Origin: Panicum virgatum
Taxonomy: Eukaryota > Streptophyta > Magnoliopsida > Poales > Poaceae
Length of the DNA: 64,000 nt
NCBI RefSeq assembly: GCF_016808335.1
Contig: NC_053148.1
Span: forward strand, 47,136,930 to 47,200,929
Direction of reading: 5' to 3'
Both the position numbers and the translations under genes were made by a program. Of this stretch, positions 23,524 to 32,589 are shown in pieces. Each line of letters starts with the position of its first letter. Within the stretch, counting starts at the first letter, position 1. Below the pieces are notes generated by a model that ran no database searches, was not told the origin of the DNA, and worked only from the letters and a program-made list of their open reading frames with translations.

Positions 23524-26060
23524 TGTAACACCCTGGAAACTCCCGACGGTCCGCTCTGGAGCGGCGGACGGTCCGCCCAGGTAACACCCAGATATTTACC
23601 TAGTTGTGGGCCTCGGTTGTCATATCCTCATTCCTCATCATCCCATCGATCAGAGACAAGCGGAGCTCGTCCGCTCGCCCCACCGTCGCCTCTTCCTTCG
23701 ATCTCCCTCCTCTGGCCACCACATCTCGATTCCTTACGCGAGCACCTTCCTCTAGCACCTCCTCCACCTTCCCCAACCCCCAGCCCAGCTTTTCCCGGCC
23801 GGAATCGCCCCCGCCGCCGCCGGTCACCATTGGAGCCGCTTGAAGTTTGCTCCACCGTCGATCCGCTTCTCTGGTCATCTTCCGCCCGAACCGACCGCAA
23901 GAATGGATTCGTGGTGAGTTATTTGTGCTCTCCGGCCTTTTTCCTCTTCCGTTGTGCGCCGCCGGCACCGGTGAACGGCCGCCGCCGCCACCACCGCGCT
24001 TGCTGCCGCCTGTCGTGCGATGTTAAAAAGACGAACCGCGGACGGTCCGCCAAGGAGGGCCGGACAGTCCGCCGTAGTGTTCGAAATTTGTCCAGAGACA
24101 ATGTTGTCTCTGGTGGGGTTCGCAGAGTTGAACCGCGGACGGTCCGCCAAGGAGGGCCGGACGGTCCGCCGTTAGGATTAGAAATTCATCCAGAGACGTC
24201 GTGGGTTCTGGTAAGTTTGCAAGGGTGTACTGTGGACAGTCCGCTACCGGATCGCGGACAGTCCGCGGTATAGTTTTAAGTTATCCAGAGCCGTTGGTAG
24301 TTCTGGTAGGTCGGCAAGGTTGAGCTGCGGACAGTCCGCTGCCGCATAGCGGACAATCCGCCAGCTAGTCCTTTTTTAGTATGGTTCTTTTGTAAATAGG
24401 GAATTTTAGCTACGCTAGTTTATGTCATATGCATGTGCATTAATTGGCTTTTTATATATATTCATGCATATGTATTATTGCACCTCATTTAGGTACGCTA
24501 GATGTACACGTGTGGACGTGAAGCACGCGGTGTTGGAGTCGGCCCACAAGACGGTGTTCGACGGATATCGCCAGAAGATGGAAGGACCCGCTAAAACAAC
24601 CGAAAACCCGGCCCAAGGTCGGAAGGGCTCAAGGCCTTAATAGCATTAACACTGACCTAATGTTACCCTCAGGCAAGCCCCGGTGCATAACCTACTATTT
24701 TAAATTACGAATTATTATATAATTATTACTTGTGCATTATGTTTTTTAGGAATTTTCTGGAACCTTAGTTGTATGATCCCTAGGTTCCCTTGGTCTTATA
24801 CTAGTATGTGTAGGTCGATAGCACTGCTATGCTTAATAGATTTCGGTGGAAGTCGAGTGATTCCTTGTCACTCGCGAGCTATAGGGTAGAAGTCGAGTAA
24901 TCTACTGTTACTCGCGAGATATAGGATATCTTTATATTTTGGTATATGAGCTATTGGAATAATAATGGAATGAAGGAAAATTGAGACCGGACGGGGAGTG
25001 ATGATGAGATGTAGGTATGGCAACGGGACATAGTTCCTAGTTGTCCTAACCTCGTCTGTGTCGATTGAGGACCGTACCATTGTTGGCCCTGGTGATCATA
25101 TTGAACTGTACTAACCGCATGCCGGGAGTAGGAGGTAGTTGAAACCGGTAAGCCTAGTACTGCCTCGCGTCGAAGGTACAGAACTTCATCACCACCCCTT
25201 AGGGCGAGTCGGGTAGTCGCGGAGAATTGGGATGCATGTATTTACTTTTGGTGGTCTCTCGTTGAGCCCGGCTGACTATGTGTAGGTGTGGCGGTTCTGT
25301 AGTTCGAAGCGGGGAGGGGAATGATTGGCTCATATCGTCTGACGGGGCAAATGCGTGACGTGTTGGTTAGGTCCACCTTGCAAGGTTAAATCGGATCGAT
25401 TCGCCGCCACTCGCTCTCGGATATGACCACCTTGATCAACTACGTCACATTGTAGTAATATGATATGGAACATGGATTATATTATATATGTCGATGTCTA
25501 CTTTGAATTGTGATTTAATACTCTACCATGTTTGCTCTAGTTGGTTTATGCAAATATTAGATTTTAGTTAATCTATATAGAACCTGGAGCTAAAATATTG
25601 AAAATAAGGATCCACTTTTAGATGCCTTTCTGCAAAATAAACCACCAGCCAGAAAGTTTTGCATGTCTAGTTATGTGGGCTAAATATATCCAATAGTCGG
25701 GTAAGTCCTGCTGAGTATTAGTTGCTCAAGATTTGTTGTTTACCCTATTTAAGGTATAGGAGCTAACCCGGATTCGCATCGGTGGGCTCGATGTGACGTC
25801 CTCTCATCTCCATAGTTCTCAATTTATTTTGCTATTTTATGAGTTCTTTATTAAAAGTGTTTCTCAGGTTAAACTCTCTTCCGCTGTTGCTATCACTTAT
25901 TATGTGAATTCTAAATTAAAAGCTGTTTTGTAAACAATTTAAGATTAATTACTATTTTTGTGAAATTGTATCATGCTGGTGCCATCTGCGCTCGCCGTCG
26001 TGCGAGACTACTGGTGTGTTTCGATCGGTCTGTGGGTTGGAAACAGGCTGTCAAGTTACA
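23524..26060 (+). mobile_element. LTR-retrotransposon-like repeat beginning TGTAACACCC (limits tentative)
   Basis: The stretch opens with TGTAACACCCTGG, a common start of grass Gypsy-type LTRs. A possible reciprocal end AAGTTACA lies at about 26060, giving TGTAAC/GTTACA ends, but no matching TSD was found, so the right limit is uncertain. Inside are the 97-bp tandem array at 24031-24400 and long non-coding sequence that looks like a familiar grass LTR (taagtcctgctgagtattag). It could be a solo LTR or a long LTR of a truncated element. Confidence 0.45.
24031..24400. repeat. About 97-bp tandem array carrying GCGGACNGTCCGC palindromes
   Basis: Four diverged units start near 24033, 24130, 24227 and 24322. 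Each holds two palindromic motifs of the type GCGGACGGTCCGC or GGACAGTCCGC followed by a tccagag spacer. Two more palindromes lie upstream near 23548 and 23567. The motif is a perfect inverted repeat around one central base. Confidence 0.8.
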
Positions 26061-26942
26061 TTTAATTAAGCTAATGCGCCTGATATATTTAAATGATGGC
26101 AATTACGCTTAATTAAGCATTTTAACTCGGCGAGTCTGTCACATTAGGCTGCAAGCAACTTGTCTGCCGAGGAATGGGACAGGAATTTGGGGGAGCAGGA
26201 TCTTGGCATCTTGCATTGCTTCTCTACCAATGTCCAATGATGCCACCCGTCTTAAATTCTTAATCCCACTCTTAATCTGCAACCGCCAGCTTAATCAAGT
26301 GTATCCATGACCAGGAGTAAGTAGGTGATGCCCTCATCAATTCCATTCACATTCACATACTGAATATCCTAATTCAGGCCCCAAAAAAACTACAAATAAA
26401 ACCATTCCTCTTAGTAGTACTCCATCGTCATGCCACACACCTAACCCAGTCTACTTAATCTGGCAATGACCGGGGCCCGGGCAACCTCAGGCACCAAACC
26501 GAGCACAAGTCTAATAAGTCCAACCCATCATCGCCACGTCGAGGTGACCGGAGCCGCCACCGTGGTCATTCCGACGCCACCAATGATCGGCGGCAGGCAG
26601 GCAGCAGCCGGATGAAGTAGTGCCCTCGACAGCGAATGATTTGACCGGGGCTTCACACGCCTGTCGGTCCAAGTCCAGATCATTCAACCACGTACGCCTG
26701 AACTAATCGCCGGTGTTTACCTCTTCGCCTTGCTGTTGGCTGCTGCATGTCCAGTTCCAACAGATCGATCGATGTAAAAATCAACGGCTGCTAGCTGCTT
26801 TGCTTGGCCTTGCCCCTCTCTCGGTCTCTGGCTCCCTCTGTGTGATCTTTCTGGTTATCTTTTCTTTTCCGTCCGGGACGGACCCTGTCAGCAGGCGAGG
26901 ATCCAACCGGTGACCCGACAAGAAATTCAGGCATGGGATAGC
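26061..26942. other. Intergenic DNA, no gene seen
   Basis: AT-rich at the start (several taattaag motifs), then mixed composition. The ORF at 26713-26913 has no recognisable domain. Confidence 0.45.
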
Positions 26943-26950
26943 TGCCTAGC

Positions 26951-29356
26951 TATAGATGGCCATTCGGGCCGCCCGCCCCGGTCCTAGCACGCGCTCGGCC
27001 TGGCCCGCTCTTAGCCGTGCCGTGCCTGGCCCGGCCCAATATCAAGTCAGGCCATGCCGTGCCAGTCCACGGGCTTTACCAGCGGCCCAAACACGGGCCC
27101 GCGAGCCTGTTTTGTGCCGGGCCAGCCCGCTGGAGCCCGGCACTACAGCCCAGGCCGGGCCGCCCGAAGCCCATAGTTCAAAATACATCTCACCCTACTT
27201 CAAATTTAACAAGCAATTCAAAAACAAGGTCACAGATCACAGCCAGCTAAAAAGTGCCCTTGTATGGTATGAGATGCTTAGCATGAGATAGGTAGAGTTT
27301 CATCTCACATCCATATCCAAACCAAACTTGCGAGGTTTAACCCCCTTAACAATGCAATAGTTATGAAATTCATCAATGCGATGGTTAGAAGAGTTCAAAT
27401 AAGAGATTGCAGTTCTAAAAACCTCAAGATAAGACTTGATCCTTTTCAAACTAGATTTGACAATGAGATTTATAATGTGACATGCGCATCGCTGGTGCAA
27501 GAGTCCACGCAATGCATTGTCATTTTCTCTGTTAACATTGTCAAGTGGTGCAGGATCATGACCAAGATAACCAACAAACTTAGGAATGAGCTTTGACATA
27601 GCTCTGGATTTAGAAGAAGCATTATCAAGGGTCACATCAAAGATTTTATCTGTCAAACCAAACTCATGAACAACAGATTCAACACGTTCAGCAATGTTAA
27701 CACCATTATGTGAGCAATCAATGAGCCTAAGCCCAATGACTCTCTTTTCTAACTCCCAATTAGCAGAAACAAAATGAGCAACCACACTAAGATAGTCTTC
27801 CTTAGCATTGCCCGACCAAATGTCCGAAGTGAGGCAAACAGATGTAACAGAACGCAAGCTATCAATTAGAGAAGTACGACGCTCAAGAAAGTATTTTTCC
27901 AAATCTCTAGTAGTGGTCTGTCTAGAGACTCTAGAAAAACAAGGATTGTGAGCATGTTGAATGTACTCCTCAAATGCTTCTTCATAACCAAAACCAAGAG
28001 GCAAATCAAGTCTAGAAATCAACCGGCACAGCTCACTCCGAGCAACATCGGGTTTGTATTGCCAACCAGTGACTGAACCATCACCATTGAACTGGATGCG
28101 GGGCTGCACTAAAGCAGCATGCTTAGCTTTCTTGACGCATTGTGTCTGGTGACGGAGCAGATGTCTAGTACCAGAAGCAGATCGAGCAGACAGAACATGA
28201 TTACAGTGGCGGCACTTGGCAGCGATTCGTACCTGCTTGCCAGAGGGCAAGGTCACAAAGATCGGCTCGAAGTCGTTCCAGGCACCAGACCTGACACGCT
28301 TCAGCACGATGTTGTTGGCAGTAGAAGCAGTAGGCGTCGAGGCCGGCGTCTGAGTCGCCGACGCGCCAACGCCATCACCTCCAGCACCAGCGTCGGCATC
28401 ATCAGGGGCATCGACATTGATCGGAGCAACACTGCTACCGAACAATGCCTCAGCGCCGGCAGTCAGGTCGTCATCGTCGTCCGCGGGCAGGCCACACGCC
28501 CTGAGGTCATCGTTGACGGTGTACTCCTCCATGTCGTCCATCACGACGACCTCAGGGTGCAGCCCACCTTTGCATCAACCCTCGGCGGCTCCGTTCCTCA
28601 ACGGCCGGCGGCCCCGAGTGCACAAGACCTGCACAAGAGACAAGACGGAGATGAAAGACGAGGGTTAGGGGTAGGGAAAAGAATGGAGATGGAAGACGAG
28701 GGTTAGGGTTAGGGTTACGGAATAGAGTACATGCGCAGCCGGAGCCCAGAGCTGTAGAGAGAAGAGACAACGACGGCGAGACGGCAAAGACTACTGCGAA
28801 CTCCGGCCAGGATTGGAGCGAGCCAGCGAGGTGCGTAGGAGCGCGAGATCTGCTCACCGGAGCGACGGAACCGGAGATCTACTCACAGGAGATGGAAGGG
28901 AAGATGAGAAGCCGGCGGCGGAAGCGGGTGCGGCCGTGCGGGTCGCCGCTCGCCGACCGGAATGACGGAGGCGGCCAGGCGGAGGCGCAATCTCTTGCGG
29001 TCGCGGAGCGGCGGCGGGAGCCAGGCGACAGGGGGCGCGAGGGAATGGGGGCTAGGGTTACGGGCGGGGGGAGCCGCGGGCGGGCGGAGTTATATACTCC
29101 CTGCCCCCTCCCCTGGCTAGCTGGGTTGGGCCGGCCGCGCCCGACCGTTGGAGTTATCAGGCCACTACCGGGCCGGCCTGCTAACTCCGTGCCGGGCCGT
29201 GCCGGCCCACGGGGCGGGGGTGCCGGCCCAGGCACGGGCACGGGACACGGGCCGTGCCAGCCCGGGCACAAAATGGACCGGGCCGGGTTTGGGCCGGGCC
29301 AAAAAAACGGGCTTCCAGGCGGGCCACCGGGTCGCGGGCTGCATGGCCAACTATTG
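26951..29356 (-). mobile_element. hAT transposon (Dart-like) with deleted transposase, perfect 8-bp TSD
   Basis: The 2406-bp element is flanked by TGCCTAGC at 26943-26950 and 29357-29364. The left end TATAGATGGCCATTCGGGC and the right end, read inward, CAATAGTTGGCCATGCAGCC match, in swapped order, the ends of the element at 3704-4660. Both subterminal regions are rich in GGCCCGGC-type repeats. The transposase gene reads leftwards from 28544, and the sequence between it and the right end (28545-29340) is a GC-rich leader. An internal deletion has removed the C-terminal half of the transposase, so the copy is not self-mobile but could respond to transposase supplied in trans. Confidence 0.88.
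27300..28544 (-). CDS. hAT transposase with BED zinc finger, C-terminally truncated
   Basis: The 414-residue product is the N-terminal 60 percent of a RICESLEEPER/Dart-type hAT transposase, which are usually about 700 residues. Residues 1-80 are acidic and low complexity. A BED zinc finger follows (C111, C114, H132, C136), for DNA binding. The RNase-H-like catalytic core is partly present: first acidic residue in LTSDIWSG (D241), second in VTLDNASSK (D307), and the conserved RCACHIINL segment at 352-360. The frame stops right after GLDMDVR, where family members continue with a Trp-Asn-Ser-Thr segment. The catalytic Glu and the C-terminal dimerisation domain are therefore absent. The product could bind element ends but should not be catalytically competent. 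The ATG at 28544 is the first in frame. Confidence 0.85.
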   Translation of the reverse strand: MMDDMEEYTVNDDLRACGLPADDDDDLTAGAEALFGSSVAPINVDAPDDADAGAGGDGVGASATQTPASTPTASTANNIVLKRVRSGAWNDFEPIFVTLPSGKQVRIAAKCRHCNHVLSARSASGTRHLLRHQTQCVKKAKHAALVQPRIQFNGDGSVTGWQYKPDVARSELCRLISRLDLPLGFGYEEAFEEYIQHAHNPCFSRVSRQTTTRDLEKYFLERRTSLIDSLRSVTSVCLTSDIWSGNAKEDYLSVVAHFVSANWELEKRVIGLRLIDCSHNGVNIAERVESVVHEFGLTDKIFDVTLDNASSKSRAMSKLIPKFVGYLGHDPAPLDNVNRENDNALRGLLHQRCACHIINLIVKSSLKRIKSYLEVFRTAISYLNSSNHRIDEFHNYCIVKGVKPRKFGLDMDVR

Positions 29357-29364
29357 TGCCTAGC

Positions 29365-29930
29365 GGGGGGAAAAAGTGACCGGCCGGTCGAGCTGTCGAC
29401 GAAGTGATTGATCGGTCAAGCTCAACGGCAAAGAAGTGGGCTTTGAATTCGTGCTGGTTAGTTTGCTTCGTAAAGGAAGGGTTTGGCCTCTTCCATCCAT
29501 CCTCATCCAACCATGTGTTCGGGACGAAGCATAAATGTGCGCCGTGTCTGGGTTCCGGCCGGGCGGTGGTTGAGGGAGATTTGACAGCGTCGCACAACGG
29601 CGGCGAGCGGCATGTACGTCGGAATTAAGAACGGGTCGAGGACGCGCGCGGCGGCAACTTGCTCCCATTTGCGTTCGTGATCGGTGCTCTCCTTGCTTTT
29701 ATTTTTTTTTTTCCTTTCAAATTTGACGAGGATGATGCGCACCGTGCACGCGGCACACGCATCCTTATTCTCCAGGGCGTACTTGTGCGAGTCCGTGACT
29801 TTGAGTGACTAAAACCTCAAACCTTTTTCGTCCATGGAAAATATATTTAACCATATTTGTCATTTCACTTTCTGCTTTTTGTGCACAATATAGTCACGTG
29901 CAAAGTTATTTCGTAGGATAGACATCAATT
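29365..29930. other. Intergenic DNA, no gene recognised
   Basis: Overlapping plus and minus ORFs between 29360 and 29740 show no domain. Sequence becomes AT-rich towards the LINE insertion. Confidence 0.45.
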
Positions 29931-29941
29931 TTGTGATCGAG

Positions 29942-30218
29942 CAACCTTCCGCAACGACACCAAGCAACCTCTCATGGTCTGTCGCATGATCAAGCTCGAG
30001 GGAGACAATTAGATTGTGGCGGGCGCTAAAAACTTAGGTTGCCTTTTTTTGCGATGAGTAGCCTTTCCGATGTAGTGTAGTCCCCGGTCGTTCTTTTAGC
30101 GTCTGGGAGTTGGGGCCGGCGTGTTTCACATGCCACCGCCCGTTGATGTAAACTAAAACTATTTCTCCTTCTTAATACAAAAATGCGCAGCTCTTCTGCG
30201 TATTCGAGAAAAAAAAAA
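29942..30218 (+). mobile_element. 5'-truncated LINE (L1-type) with poly-A tail and 11-bp TSD
   Basis: The body ends in a segment typical of grass L1 3' ends (aatgcgcagctcttctgcgt, then attcgag) followed by about 10 A. An 11-bp direct repeat TTGTGATCGAG flanks it at 29931-29941 and 30219-30229. Poly-A plus variable-length TSD is the hallmark of target-primed reverse transcription. At 277 bp it keeps no coding sequence. Confidence 0.8.
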
Positions 30219-30229
30219 TTGTGATCGAG

Positions 30230-31999
30230 TCATCGAAACATTAACTTGGTAATATGTCGGTAGTATCATATCACCATTGATGGTTGTTGAAGCATACCTT
30301 AATCATCCAACATTTTTTTTACAAGCCTGGTTTTACTATGTCGGCTTGGTCGGTGCACGTGGTCCAATAATTTTTAATATGGTATTTGAGGCAAAGTTCT
30401 CAATTTTGAAATCATCATAAGAAGTAATTTTGTTGCCCGTTTCTAATCTTTTTAGATTAGAAAAAAAAATAACTTTAGTTTGCCATCAAAAGTTATGAAC
30501 GAGAAGGGAGGAACACAACCCCTCCACCAAAATCCAACAAAGCTTTGCAAGTGGCAACCCATCTGACCACCCACCGTCGAGGAGAACTTCTGTGCGTGTA
30601 GCATGATGGCGGTTCTCCAAGCTAAGGAAGAAGACCGGCGTCGGCGCTCCTCGATCGCGCCCGCCACCAGCACGGATGGATGGGCTGAGAAGGGGAACCA
30701 AGCGAGCGCCACATGCCGGGCGACCTGGCATGCGCGTGAGCCCCCGAGCGCGACGCAGAGCGCCGGACCCGACCGGGACGCCGGCTCGCCCGCGCCGGCC
30801 ACGCGACGCGGATCCCGAGACGACCGACGGCTGCCCGCCCCCGCCCCCGCCCCGACCAAAGCATCTCGCGATCCCCATCCGATCGCCCCCCCCCCCCCCC
30901 CCCCCCCCCCCCGCCCGGCGCCGCACGTACGCTGGCTTGGGCACGCACGATCCCTCCGTCTCCCTCGGTCGCACGCGCTTCTCGCTGGCTGCCCATCAGT
31001 GCGCACCGCACCACCACCACCAAGCACCGGTTTCCCATGAGGCCATGACCTGGGCTAGCCGAACATCTGATGAAAACAGGCAGAGGCAATTTCTTGCAGC
31101 AGGAGGGTCACGGATTTGCCCGGCTTGCTCAACCTCCATGTTTGAGGTCACGAGGAAGCTGTGGAAATTGGGCGCCGGTCATGTAAGTCCGCTTGAGCCC
31201 AGGCTCAGCTCGTGCATTTTTGGTTTTGACTTTTCTAGTATATAGGTTAGCTATCTTAAAGAAAACTTTTAGTATTTGATAATTTTTAAAAGAAAATACC
31301 ATATGCATGAACTTATATAGTTAGTGAGCTTTTATACAATGATTCTAAAGTACCAATTGGTACTTTCAGGTACTTTTAACTTGAATTTTTTTTAGCCGTT
31401 GATCTATGAAAAATATTTATAAAAATTAAATTAAATTAGTATTTGGTCCCGCTTTTTGGTATTTGATCCCACATTTTAGAAGTACCAGATATTTTACCTT
31501 AGGTATTTCTGATACTTCCTACCTTCACCATCGTAGTATTTTATTAGATGAACAGTTCCTATTTTTTTCAATTATTGTAAAATTTCTCTTAGTTATATTA
31601 TATCATGTACTACAGTAATATAGTACAAGCTTACTACCTCTTTCAAAATAAAAATTAAAGCTTAAGCGCGTACGTCGAATGCAATCCGGACGGCATGAGT
31701 CTCAGAAAAAAAACTAAGATGAAGACAACACTACTTGTTGATGTTGTTTGTTTAGATGGCATGTGGTCCCGTTTATTTGGTTCCCTTTGAGAGAGAAAAT
31801 AAAACTTGTTAGAGAAGAGAACGGCAGTGAGACAGCAAATTGATAATGGTACAATGATGCAGCTAATCGTGCGCGAAATATCATTAACCCTGGCACTTTG
31901 GATGTGCAACTGAAAAGCAGTAATAAAAAATTAATTAAGCCACTAACCAGAAGTTAGTAGTACCAGTAGGCACTGGTACTTGCTTGAGATGCAGAGCTG
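30230..31999. other. Intergenic region upstream of the ARF gene
   Basis: Contains a GC-rich stretch (30600-31200) with overlapping ORFs on both strands but no recognisable domain, and a 27-base C run (30886-30912). It then becomes AT-rich (31220-31990) with several gtacc/ggtac palindromic motifs. A GAGACA (reverse of the TGTCTC auxin-response element) lies at 31829-31834, too short to be evidence of autoregulation. Confidence 0.4.
30886..30912. repeat. Poly-C homopolymer (27 C)
   Basis: The longest homopolymer in the window, in a GC-rich context. It encodes artificial poly-Pro or poly-Gly stretches in local ORFs. Confidence 0.9.
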
Positions 32000-32589
32000 C
32001 AGCCTTGACTGCCTTTCTCTCTCCTCTCTCCTCCCCTACCCTTTCTCTCTCTATTTAGTAGTAGTTGTTTTGCCCCCATGTCAGCTGCAGTCTGGGGGAA
32101 TCTGAGCCTGCTGCTCACCTGAGCCTGTGGGGAGGCAAACGCTTCAGAGCTCTCGCAGTCGCAGAGAGGAGGAGGGAGGGGGAAGAACTGTGCCGGTTTT
32201 GCCCCCCGGTTTGCCGTTACCCTTGCTTTGGAGGGATCTGAGCTGAGCTGCAGCTGCTGCCAAAGGTGAGTGAACGGATGAACCTGTGGTTAGGCCTACA
32301 TGTGGTGCTGGTTTGGGTTTCCTTTCCCTCCCTGCAAGATTTTCTGAGGCGGAATTCTCTCTTCTCTTTTCCCCTCCCTCTGCTGCTTCTTTTTCCCCCA
32401 GCCTTTTTTCAGCTGCAGGCTATGCCGATCATGATGGTGGTGGTGGTGATGGCGGCTGTGCAGCGGAAAAGCTTCTCTTGCTAGTGGAGGAGGCGTAAAA
32501 TTTCACCCACAAAGGCTGTCGCGGTGGGTGGGGGGCTGCTCAATTCCGCTGAGATTCTTGCCGGTGTGCAGCGGCTGTGGGCGGTGAAG
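32000..32589 (+). promoter_or_regulatory. Core promoter and 5' UTR of the ARF gene, with a probable 5' UTR intron
   Basis: A pyrimidine-rich tract (ctctctcctctctcctcccc and similar, 32015-32060) precedes the gene, as often seen at plant transcription starts. A good splice donor (caaag|gtgagtg, intron from about 32265) and plausible acceptors (gtgtgcag at 32571, or cttgctag at 32484) suggest an intron in the leader, a common arrangement in ARF genes. If the 32571 acceptor is used, the upstream in-frame start at 32524 is removed from the mRNA, which supports 32590 as the start codon. Confidence 0.45.
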
